Assembly: GCA_035541775.1 (NCBI GenBank)
Contig: DATKMP010000245.1
Span: 1 to 29,251 of the forward strand
From: DATKMP01 sp035541775
GTDB taxonomy: Bacteria > Bacteroidota > Ignavibacteria > UBA10030
Direction: 5' to 3'
Length of the DNA stretch: 29,251 nucleotides
Numbering within the stretch: position 1 is the first letter of the stretch; every line of letters begins with the position of its first letter. The notes beneath the pieces are model-generated. The model saw only the letters and a program-made list of their open reading frames with translations. It was not told the origin of the DNA and made no database searches. The position numbers and the translations under genes were made by a program. Below, piece by piece: positions 8,152 through 16,178 of the stretch.

Positions 8152-9429
8152 TTATAAATTTTGAGTTAGTGAAACTCGTTCGATGGACCAAGGGCAATCG
8201 ACAAAAACGCAACCATAATCCATGCCTTCACTTGCAGCATATTTAGATCCTCCGTCAAAGACACTAACAGAAAGTGCATCTCGGATAAGGTGGTAGGTTA
8301 CTTGATTTGGATAATACGTTACGAGTGTAAAGGCATACGTCTCAGGTCGCAGCAATCCAGCAGGAATGATTACCGTTGCTAAAATCATATCGGGTTGTGA
8401 ACCATCCTCGATTTTTATCTCTGTATCTGTCGTAAAAACATTCCGCTTTGAATCTCGAACGGCGACACGAACTTCAGCGCCCTGAATCCATTTATTAATT
8501 TTACAAGTTATCTTAATGACAATTTCTTGATTATGAGGAAACGTTGCCGCGGGATTACCTTCGCTATCGAATGTTTGTGCTTTGAGAATCGCAATTTCTT
8601 TATTTCGTGCTGAAGCAATATCTTCATAAACAGCCCCAGCCGCCATTAAGTAATTCATGTAATGTTTTATAACATCATTAACCGAACCTGCTTTGATCAA
8701 TTTACCTTTATCCAGCATGATTCCTTTATTGCACAATTGTACAACCGCGCCCATTTGATGGCTGACAAAGAGCACCGTTCTTCCTTGAGAAGTAGATACT
8801 TCTTCCATTTTTCCCAGACATTTTTTTTGAAATTGTGCATCACCCACCGCCAGCACTTCATCAATAATTAAAATCTCCGGTTCAAGATGCGCCGCAATGG
8901 CAAACGCAAGACGCACATACATTCCTGAAGAATATCGTTTTACAGGAGTTTCTAAAAACTTTTCGACTTCGGCAAAAGCAACAATCTCATCAAATTTTTT
9001 ATTGATCTCTGCTTTCGTCATACCGATGATCGCACCGTTGAGAAAAATATTCTCACGCCCTGTCAGTTCCGGATGAAATCCTGTACCAACTTCCAGCAGA
9101 CTGGCAACTCGACCTTTTGTCGAAACACGTCCGGAAGTCGGTTCGGTAATTCGGCTTAGAACCTTGAGAAGCGTCGATTTTCCCGCACCGTTCCTGCCGA
9201 TAATCCCCACCCGGTCTCCTTGGTTAATTTCAAACGAAATATTCTTCAGTGCAAAAAAATCTTCCGTCGTTGGTGATGCGCTTTTAGAAGACACCGGATG
9301 CAGCAGTTTATGCGCTAAAGCTTTTGTCCTATTGGTTAAAACATCTCGCAATGCCAAATATCGATCAGGCCTGTACAACGGTATGGCATATTTTTTTGAT
9401 AAATTTTCAACTTTAATGACAATAGGCAT
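8152..9429 (-). CDS. wzt: O-antigen ABC transporter ATP-binding protein Wzt with C-terminal cargo domain
   Basis: A 425-residue ATPase. It has Walker A GRNGAGKST (78-86), the O-antigen-transporter segment GTGFHPELTGREN (115-127), signature YSSGM (166-170), Walker B ILIIDE (186-191) and the switch-region LFVSHQM. After about residue 280 an extra beta-rich domain of some 140 residues corresponds to the Wzt C-terminal domain, which in studied systems binds the modified non-reducing end of the O-polysaccharide and is needed for export of capped chains. It works with Wzm at the inner membrane. I chose the ATG at 9427-9429 (MPIVIKVENLSKKY) because homologues begin there; an in-frame ATG at 9483 would add 18 hydrophobic residues. 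Neither start has a good Shine-Dalgarno. Confidence 0.92.
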   Translation of the reverse strand: MPIVIKVENLSKKYAIPLYRPDRYLALRDVLTNRTKALAHKLLHPVSSKSASPTTEDFFALKNISFEINQGDRVGIIGRNGAGKSTLLKVLSRITEPTSGRVSTKGRVASLLEVGTGFHPELTGRENIFLNGAIIGMTKAEINKKFDEIVAFAEVEKFLETPVKRYSSGMYVRLAFAIAAHLEPEILIIDEVLAVGDAQFQKKCLGKMEEVSTSQGRTVLFVSHQMGAVVQLCNKGIMLDKGKLIKAGSVNDVIKHYMNYLMAAGAVYEDIASARNKEIAILKAQTFDSEGNPAATFPHNQEIVIKITCKINKWIQGAEVRVAVRDSKRNVFTTDTEIKIEDGSQPDMILATVIIPAGLLRPETYAFTLVTYYPNQVTYHLIRDALSVSVFDGGSKYAASEGMDYGCVFVDCPWSIERVSLTQNL

Positions 9430-9518
9430 AAACAAAATATAAAGGGAGAAAAGTTGGAATGCAATAATTCCCGCACTCCGCATTCTTTGCTTTATCGATA
9501 ATGCATTGTGATGTAGAA

Positions 9519-10361
9519 TTATATAATATCAGCAAATTTCTTTTCGGTCTTTCGAAAATAAATTACTCCAACCAACAGCAAGATGACAACAACGCTTGCA
9601 GAAATACAAAAGCTGATAAGATTAAAAAACGCCGAACCACCAATAATCGACCATCGAAAGCCATCGATAACGCCAACCATTGGATTTAACGAATAGAGAA
9701 TTCTCCATTTATCAGGTATAATAGCGCTGCTATATCCAACAGGAGAAACGTAAAGACCGAATTGAATGATAAAAGGAACGATGTATTTAAAATCCCGATA
9801 CCGTACACTCACGGCAGACAAAAAGAACCCCAGACCGAGAGATGCCGCAATGGTTAAAATTATTAACAACGGGATAAAAACAATATTCCAACTTGGTACA
9901 AAACCGTACCAAATCATCATCCCGATGAGAATAAATCCCGAAATTAAAAAATCGATAAAACAGGTAATGATCGTACTCGAAGGTACGATCAGTCGCGGAA
10001 AATACACTTTCGAAATTAAATTGGTATTTCCGATAAGACTAAGACTCGCTTCGGATAATGCTGTGGAAAAAAATTGCCATGGAAGTGTTGCTGCAAAGAC
10101 CAAGATTGTATATGGAGCGTTTCCCTCCGAAGGAAGTTTCGCCAGTCGTCCAAAAACTACAGTAAAAATGAGCATGGTCAACAATGGCCGCAGCAATGCC
10201 CATGCAATACCGATCACCGTTTGTTTATATCGCACAAGAGTATCACGCCAAGCAAGGAAAAAAAACAGTTCTCTATATCGCCATAAATCTTTCCAATAAT
10301 GGCGCTCAGTTCTGCCGGCTTCTATCACAAGATCGAATGCTTCTTGTTGTTGTAATGCCAT
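9519..10361 (-). CDS. wzm: O-antigen ABC transporter permease Wzm
   Basis: A 280-residue ABC-2 type permease. After a cytoplasmic N-terminus it reads ELFFFLAWRDTLVRYKQTV, then ALLRPLLTMLIFTVVFG, the characteristic gate-helix/first-helix arrangement of Wzm and TagG. About six membrane segments are visible, ending in a basic cytoplasmic tail. It forms the membrane channel that extrudes undecaprenyl-diphosphate-linked polysaccharide to the periplasm, driven by Wzt encoded just downstream (89 bp gap to the chosen wzt start). It is preceded by an 85-bp gap after the YfhO gene; AAGGAT lies about 9 nt upstream of the ATG. The length is normal for the family. Confidence 0.92.
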   Translation of the reverse strand: MALQQQEAFDLVIEAGRTERHYWKDLWRYRELFFFLAWRDTLVRYKQTVIGIAWALLRPLLTMLIFTVVFGRLAKLPSEGNAPYTILVFAATLPWQFFSTALSEASLSLIGNTNLISKVYFPRLIVPSSTIITCFIDFLISGFILIGMMIWYGFVPSWNIVFIPLLIILTIAASLGLGFFLSAVSVRYRDFKYIVPFIIQFGLYVSPVGYSSAIIPDKWRILYSLNPMVGVIDGFRWSIIGGSAFFNLISFCISASVVVILLLVGVIYFRKTEKKFADII

Positions 10362-10446
10362 AATTTATTAATCCTTGTTTCGGTTTTCTTTTTTAAATTA
10401 TTACTAATAATATTTTTTTCTCGATAAGAATAAGTTACATAAATTT

Positions 10447-13005
10447 TCATGCCAAAGTGGATTTTCTTCGCTTCCAAAATTTCCATCCGCCCAAAATCAG
10501 TACGCCTCCCCAAACTAAAACACTCAGTATGGTGCTAATGATTTTTCCTGTGGCATACATTTGCGGTTCAAATTTCATGGTAATCGTGTGCACACCCGGC
10601 GGCACAACGATGCCGCGGAATAAATAATCCACACGAAGAATTGCTGTCTCTTTGCCGTCAATAAAAGCTTTCCATCCTTTGGGATAATATGCATCGCTGA
10701 TAAATAATAAATTATTTCCTGTGGCAGTGGCATGAATTTCTAAATCCTGTGTTCTATAACTTGTCAATGTAGCGCTTGCACCTTCTTTCGGTGCATCGAT
10801 GGTTGTCGAAAGCTGTTCCGTCACAAACGCCGTTTGCTGTGGTTCAAACGACATCAAGGAAATGTTGTTCAAGGTTGTTATGCCATCTGCCACTTGATAT
10901 TTATTCACAAAAAATACATGAGGCATCCAAAATCGAAATGCGTACACAAATGATTCTTTATCTTGATAGACCGGAATCAACATAGAGTTGGAATCCGGAC
11001 GATTGGAAATCAAATATTTTATATTCATCAATTGCCAGACCCGCGGATTACCCATGCCGGCAACATCGACCATATCCTGATACGCACGCATTTTCGCCGC
11101 GTGATATCCGTACGCATTGTGAAGTTTCCAATACGCCAGCGTGTTGTCGTACACCGGTTGTCCGTTGACCAATCGTAAAACACGATATTGCGTTGTATCA
11201 TGCTGAAGCGCTTGAACATAATCCGGTGTGGCAACTGCTTCTTTTGCTTCCTGCGGCATAATGGCATCGTGCGGTTTAGACGCAACTCTCCAGAGATCGA
11301 ATAATATTGCGACAAGGAAAATTCCATAGACCGTAATGGATCGCATCTTCCCCTTTTGATATGTGTAGCAAGCGCCGAACGCCGCAGCCAGCAACGCAAC
11401 GGCAATCATGATATCGCTTATGATCGATGAAAAGACGAAATCGAAAATCATTCCAACAACATCCGAACTTAATTGCTGGCGGAAGGAGTTTGAAAGCGTG
11501 GTTCCAATTTCCTGCAACGAATAGAATGTTTGATAAAAACTTTTTACGATATCTTTTCCCAAAAGGACAAGAACAAACAATCCGGCAAGAGCAAGAAAAA
11601 CATATTTCCATCGTTTTGTCTGTTCCGGCGTCATCGATTTTTTATTTTCCGGCAGGAAAGAAACAATTCCATACCCGGCTAAGATTGGTGTAAAAAATTG
11701 TACCAGCATCAAACTCATCGACGGAATACGAAATTTATTGAAGTATGGCGCATAGTGGTACATCAAATCATACACTAACGAAAATTCTTTTCCAAAGGAA
11801 AGTAAGAGCGCAAACAAAATAATTGCGCCCATATATTGTACGAACGGATCCTTCCGATATCGGTAAAGTCCAACAAGCGCAAAGACCACAGCGATAATTC
11901 CCATATACTGCGGGCCATCGACAAAGGGCTGCGGCCCCCAATACAAATTTAATTTCACCGCTTGATTTTGCGTCAACGGCCCTTCGTACGGCATGGGACC
12001 GAATCCGCACCACGACGGAATAAAAAATGTCATCAGCTCGCCGGGGCCGAACGACCACTGTGTTGCATAATCGTAATCCAATCCGCCTTCCACCGTTTTC
12101 GAAGAAGACGTTGCCGTAGATGCTGCCGCAGATGTTTGAATCGGGTTGGAACCGCGAATGGAATACGGATTGTATTCCATGGTGGAAAAATATTGCGTAG
12201 CGCCCATGAGAAATGCGATGCCTGCTGCAAGTATAAATGTTATGCAACTTGCAGCGACATGTTTGATGTTTTCTTTTTTCCGAATCGCAAGTATCAAGAA
12301 ATACAGCAAATACAATCCGAGGGCAAGAAACATATAATAGAGGAACTGAACATGCGACGCTTGCAACATCAAGCGAATGAGAACGGGAAGTGTGAATGCT
12401 AAAACAAGATTAAATTTTTCCCGCAGTTTATCCACAACTAGAAAGACAAACGGGAACCAGCACAACACCGCAAGTTTGGTTGTGTGCCCCATCATGATAT
12501 ACATCGCCACATACGTTGCATACATCGACATCAATGCAACTAAAACAGCAATCGGTTTGCGCTTTAAAAATCGGTACGAAAGAACATACATTCCGATGCC
12601 ATACACGAGATAAAATAACAAGTATGCCCCTGAGTTTTGCTCCTTCATGAATAAAAAGCCAATTCCACCACGCCCGATGTGTTCCCAGATATTTATTGTA
12701 ATATCAAATGATTGCGGCACCGGGTACATCAACGCAGCATAACCCGGCATACCGCAGAACAAGTACGGATTCCATAAAGCGACCGCGCCTTCTTGTTCCA
12801 CTTGATGTAAAAATGTATCCCACACAGGAAGCGAATCCGACGATTGGTACACCTTTCCTTCAAACACCATGGCATAGAAAAAAATTAAAATGCTGACGTA
12901 GATAATTGCGATCGCCGTTGCGTGTTGATATTTTTCTGGAATGAGGTCATGTTCCACAGCCGAATGTTTTGAAAGACCTGATTGCTTTGCCGTTGTTGTT
13001 GCCAT
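10447..13005 (-). CDS. YfhO-family multi-spanning membrane protein (GT-C-like)
   Basis: An 852-residue integral membrane protein. An N-terminal helix is followed by an extracytoplasmic loop with SDSLPVWDTFLHQVEQ and NPYLFCGMPGYAALMYP, the conserved acidic-loop region of YfhO proteins. About a dozen membrane helices follow, then a periplasmic C-terminal domain with YYPKGWKAFIDG and VVPPGVHTITMKFEP, and a last helix before a basic end (KFWKRRKS). In Bacillus and Listeria, YfhO-type proteins use polyprenyl-phosphate sugars made by a GtrB/CsbB-type GT2 to glycosylate teichoic acid outside the membrane. Here it lies 28 bp after a GT2 gene and in a cluster with a GtrB-like enzyme, so periplasmic decoration of the O-chain or lipid A-core is a reasonable inference. 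Confidence 0.85.
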   Translation of the reverse strand: MATTTAKQSGLSKHSAVEHDLIPEKYQHATAIAIIYVSILIFFYAMVFEGKVYQSSDSLPVWDTFLHQVEQEGAVALWNPYLFCGMPGYAALMYPVPQSFDITINIWEHIGRGGIGFLFMKEQNSGAYLLFYLVYGIGMYVLSYRFLKRKPIAVLVALMSMYATYVAMYIMMGHTTKLAVLCWFPFVFLVVDKLREKFNLVLAFTLPVLIRLMLQASHVQFLYYMFLALGLYLLYFLILAIRKKENIKHVAASCITFILAAGIAFLMGATQYFSTMEYNPYSIRGSNPIQTSAAASTATSSSKTVEGGLDYDYATQWSFGPGELMTFFIPSWCGFGPMPYEGPLTQNQAVKLNLYWGPQPFVDGPQYMGIIAVVFALVGLYRYRKDPFVQYMGAIILFALLLSFGKEFSLVYDLMYHYAPYFNKFRIPSMSLMLVQFFTPILAGYGIVSFLPENKKSMTPEQTKRWKYVFLALAGLFVLVLLGKDIVKSFYQTFYSLQEIGTTLSNSFRQQLSSDVVGMIFDFVFSSIISDIMIAVALLAAAFGACYTYQKGKMRSITVYGIFLVAILFDLWRVASKPHDAIMPQEAKEAVATPDYVQALQHDTTQYRVLRLVNGQPVYDNTLAYWKLHNAYGYHAAKMRAYQDMVDVAGMGNPRVWQLMNIKYLISNRPDSNSMLIPVYQDKESFVYAFRFWMPHVFFVNKYQVADGITTLNNISLMSFEPQQTAFVTEQLSTTIDAPKEGASATLTSYRTQDLEIHATATGNNLLFISDAYYPKGWKAFIDGKETAILRVDYLFRGIVVPPGVHTITMKFEPQMYATGKIISTILSVLVWGGVLILGGWKFWKRRKSTLA

Positions 13006-13033
13006 TGAAAAATCTCGCTTTATATCCTGAAAT

Positions 13034-13780
13034 TTATTTCGTCATATTTTCATGACGTGAAAATGTAAAATACCGCCGGTGAACCACATGCCATTTTTGC
13101 AGCCGGAAAAAAAGTGCGGTTGTCAAACAACCGATGCCGTATTTCATGCTTCGCCTAAAATTGATCGATGACGCTTCCGCAAAATATTTGGTCGGGCAGC
13201 TCACTTCTCCAATCCGAAATCCCGCGTATATTGCCTGCGCTAAAAATTGATTGTCGAAAATAAAATCGTCGGAATTGTTTTGCCACGGCAATGTTTCTAA
13301 CACTTCCCGCGTGTAAGCGCGATAACCGGTATGATATTCGGAAAGTTTTGCGCCCATCAAAATATTTTGAACGAATGTAAGAAATCGATTGCTGATATAT
13401 TTATACAGCGGCATGCCGCCGCGCAGTGCGGTTCCGCCGAGAATTCGTGAAGCAAGAACAACGTCATATTCGTTAGACGCAAGAAGATACGCCATCGCTC
13501 CGATCAATTTCGGAGAATACTGATAATCGGGATGCAACATAATGACAAAATCTGCTCCAGCATTCAGCGCAGCGTTATAGCAGGTTTTTTGATTCGCGCC
13601 ATATCCGGAATTCTTAACATGAAGAATTGTTTTGATGCCCAACTCCTTCGCAACTGAAAACGTATGATCGCGGCTTGCATCATCGACAAGATCGCGCGGA
13701 ATTTCGTTGTACGTTTTCTTCAATGTCTTTTCGGCATTGTATGCCGGCAGCACGACGATGATACGTTTGTTGTTGATCAT
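13034..13780 (-). CDS. GT2 family glycosyltransferase (dolichol-phosphate mannosyltransferase-like), possible small internal deletion
   Basis: A 248-residue cytoplasmic GT2. It begins MINNKRIIVVLPAYNAEKTL and has the later HPDYQYSPKLI (the D-x-D equivalent is HPD) and EYHTGYRAYTREVL, both typical of DPM1-like enzymes that use polyprenyl phosphate as acceptor. The start at 13778-13780 overlaps the stop of the GT4 gene as ATGA; the reading can be extended upstream but only into that gene. The second strand, usually D-x-I-I-L-V-D-D-A-S, is short: the protein reads EIPRDLVDDASRD, about six residues less than expected. This may be a small in-frame deletion at 13679-13690. It sits directly before the YfhO gene, which suggests it charges a lipid carrier for YfhO. 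Confidence 0.82.
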   Translation of the reverse strand: MINNKRIIVVLPAYNAEKTLKKTYNEIPRDLVDDASRDHTFSVAKELGIKTILHVKNSGYGANQKTCYNAALNAGADFVIMLHPDYQYSPKLIGAMAYLLASNEYDVVLASRILGGTALRGGMPLYKYISNRFLTFVQNILMGAKLSEYHTGYRAYTREVLETLPWQNNSDDFIFDNQFLAQAIYAGFRIGEVSCPTKYFAEASSINFRRSMKYGIGCLTTALFFRLQKWHVVHRRYFTFSRHENMTK

Positions 13781-14937
13781 TGCGCCGCCGCGTTGTTCGC
13801 TGTTTTCTCGTTCAATGGATCGATTAATTGCTCGATGGCATGCACTACATGATCCCATGAATATTTTTGTTTTTCATGCTGAACGGCTGTTGAAAATTGT
13901 TGTTCGCAATTTTCTCGATAGAATTTTAGAATCGCTTCTGCCAGCGCTTGCGGATTTTCCGGCGGCACGGTGAATCCTGCAATTCCATCGGGAACAATTT
14001 CCGCTAATCCGCCGACGCGTGTGACAATCACCGGCTTATTAAAATTATAGGCGATCTGCACAATGCCGCTTTGTGTCGCCGAACGGTACGGCAGCACCAC
14101 ACAATCGGCAGCAGAAAAATATTCTGCCACATGATCGTTGGAAACATATTCGGAAACAAATTGCACAGTATCGTGTAGTTCTAATTTCTCCGCTTGTTCG
14201 CGGTACGAATGTTCGTCGTCGTAAAATTCTCCCACCACCATTAATTTTATTTTTTGTCGATGCTGAACCAACTTCATCGCTTCTAACAAAACATCTAATC
14301 CTTTATACCGGCGAACATATCCAAAAAATAATATAATATGTTCCTCTGTCAGGCGAAGTCGTTCACGCGCAGCTTGTTTCGATAACGGTTCACCGAAAAT
14401 TTCGTAAATCGGATGTGCGACTTTTTTGTACTGCGGATGCGCAATGAGCTTCGTCAAATCTTTTTCAACCGAATCCGACTGAACAATATATCCATCGACA
14501 ACACCGAATGCATAACGCGTAAAAATTTTATCGCCCGGCCTATGTTCATGTGGAAGAACATTATCGCAAATGGCAATGATTTTTGTTTTCCGGTGAAACT
14601 TTACCATACGGCAAATGGTACCGAAGCACGGCCCGAAAAACGGCAGCCAGTATTTAAAAATCACGGCATCAGGATTTCGCTTTCGCAATTTTAAACCGAC
14701 GCGAATCCAGTTGAATGGATTGATGGAATCCATCAGCGATTCTGTCGGAAGAATAATACCCAGATCACCGGTTTCATTTTGCGTTTTTCCGGGAAAGAGA
14801 AGCGCGGGATATTGCCTGCGAAACGTGACGACGTCCACGTGATGCTGCTCTTTTTGCATGTGCTTTGCGAGCAGCGCGACATAATGCGCGATACCGCCGC
14901 GCCAAGGATATGCGGTTCCGAGAAGAAGAATGTTCAT
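13777..14937 (-). CDS. GT4 family glycosyltransferase
   Basis: A 386-residue GT-B enzyme. The start at 14935-14937 gives MNILLLGTAYPWRGGIAHYV, the normal N-terminal strand with the G-G-I loop of GT4 proteins, and overlaps the upstream GT9 stop by 4 bp (ATGA). The second domain has IILFFGYVRRYKGLDVLLEA and LPYRSATQSGIVQIAYNFNK, then PVIVTRVGGLAEIV, the usual donor-binding series with a conserved region around the E-x7-E equivalent. It adds a sugar (often mannose, glucose or GlcNAc in this family) to the O-chain at the cytoplasmic face. The next gene is coupled to it through another ATGA overlap. Confidence 0.88.
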   Translation of the reverse strand: MNILLLGTAYPWRGGIAHYVALLAKHMQKEQHHVDVVTFRRQYPALLFPGKTQNETGDLGIILPTESLMDSINPFNWIRVGLKLRKRNPDAVIFKYWLPFFGPCFGTICRMVKFHRKTKIIAICDNVLPHEHRPGDKIFTRYAFGVVDGYIVQSDSVEKDLTKLIAHPQYKKVAHPIYEIFGEPLSKQAARERLRLTEEHIILFFGYVRRYKGLDVLLEAMKLVQHRQKIKLMVVGEFYDDEHSYREQAEKLELHDTVQFVSEYVSNDHVAEYFSAADCVVLPYRSATQSGIVQIAYNFNKPVIVTRVGGLAEIVPDGIAGFTVPPENPQALAEAILKFYRENCEQQFSTAVQHEKQKYSWDHVVHAIEQLIDPLNEKTANNAAAQ

Positions 14938-15998
14938 GCGTTCGGGAGCAGGCGTCGAACTGTTTCCACGACGTGTTCGGGTTTTAAGTATTGCATGCAG
15001 TTGTTGGGACACGTTGGCGAGAAATAGCACGAACAATCAAAATCCGGTTCCAATATTTCGCCGAGTCCGTACAATTCAAATTCATGTTTGTTAAAAATAT
15101 TGTTGAAGAGAACAATTTTTTTATTCAGTCCAATCGTTAAGTGCATCGCCATCGAAACAGCCGTAACCACTAAATTACAATGGTTGACTAAATTGATGAA
15201 GCCGTTCAACGGATAATGGCCGAAATATTTTGCGTTGGTTTTTTTCGCAAGGCGCAGATTTTTTTCATGTTCTTGTTCGCCGCCCAAGAGCACGACTTCA
15301 TACCCGAACTTCTTGAGTTTCATTGCGAGTTTTACCCAATGCGGTTCCGGCCAGAGACGCGAAGTCCATCGGCCGCCGCAGCCGGTATTCAATCCGACAA
15401 TTTTTTTTCCTTTTGCAAACTTCCAGCGCGTATCGCTCCAATTGTTGAACGGCAGCAAATAACGTTCGCCTTCGAAGCGATAGCCGGCAATTTCAAAAAT
15501 TTCTTCCAGATAACTTTTTGTATTCGCTTTGTTCACATCATCGAACAAGCCGGTTTCAAATTTTCGAAGAGCCGGCGCGTCTAACGGGTGGCACAAACCA
15601 TTGACCAGATCGTATCCACGTTTTTTCTTTGCATGAATTTTATTCATCAAGGCACATGCTTCACGGTCTTTATCCAAATTCATCGCAATCGCAAACGGGG
15701 TTTCAGTCAGGGCGATGACGGATTCCAGCACAAACGGTAGGCGAACATCAACTTCGGCGGGAAGAATATCGGGTGTTCGCGTCAGCCACCAAATTTTTGC
15801 ATGCGGATATTCTTTTTTGAGTCGATGCAGCAGCGGCGTTGTGCGGATCACATCGCCAATAGCGCCAAGTTTGATGATGAGAATATTTCTGTCGGTCGCA
15901 TCATATTGTGAACAACGATCACAATGCACGCCTTGTTGCTTGTGTGGCCGACAAGGTACATCGCCGCGAAAAAAGCGGCAATCAGTTTTTATATTCAT
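14934..15998 (-). CDS. GT9 heptosyltransferase-like enzyme with N- and C-terminal cysteine clusters
   Basis: A 354-residue protein from the ATG at 15996-15998, supported by GAGAAAGAA just upstream; a TTG at 16022 is the alternative. The GT9 core is clear: NILIIKLGAIGDVIRTTPLL at the first domain, IVGLNTGCGGRWTSRLWP at the second, and VTAVSMAMHLTIGLNKKIV at the nucleotide site. Before the core is a cysteine-rich stretch (C7, C16, C26, C29) and near the end another (DCSCYFSPTCPNNC). The paired clusters suggest a metal or Fe-S site, which is not a feature of classical WaaC/WaaF. It likely transfers a heptose or other sugar from an ADP/GDP donor during core or O-chain synthesis. Confidence 0.85.
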   Translation of the reverse strand: MNIKTDCRFFRGDVPCRPHKQQGVHCDRCSQYDATDRNILIIKLGAIGDVIRTTPLLHRLKKEYPHAKIWWLTRTPDILPAEVDVRLPFVLESVIALTETPFAIAMNLDKDREACALMNKIHAKKKRGYDLVNGLCHPLDAPALRKFETGLFDDVNKANTKSYLEEIFEIAGYRFEGERYLLPFNNWSDTRWKFAKGKKIVGLNTGCGGRWTSRLWPEPHWVKLAMKLKKFGYEVVLLGGEQEHEKNLRLAKKTNAKYFGHYPLNGFINLVNHCNLVVTAVSMAMHLTIGLNKKIVLFNNIFNKHEFELYGLGEILEPDFDCSCYFSPTCPNNCMQYLKPEHVVETVRRLLPNA

Positions 15999-16178
15999 GA
16001 TGTATTCTTTCTCGAAGATCAACCATCGACCAAACGCTTCACAGAAGGACCAACGGAAACGCCAATGCAGCCATCCATCTCTTTTGTTTTGATTTCAGAA
16101 AACATAACGGAAGAAAAAAAAGAAAAGACGATAAAGGATTCTGGTGTCTCGAAGAAAACGCCGCATCAAAATTCGCCA

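Noticed and set aside
9766..10299. 177-codon plus-strand open frame
   Set aside because: It is antisense to wzm and lacks recognisable domains or a ribosome site; wzm is unambiguous.
11028..12247. Several minus-strand frames of 107-159 codons inside the YfhO gene
   Set aside because: They are out-of-frame shadows of the 852-residue YfhO frame, rich in R/C/H and without domain signals.
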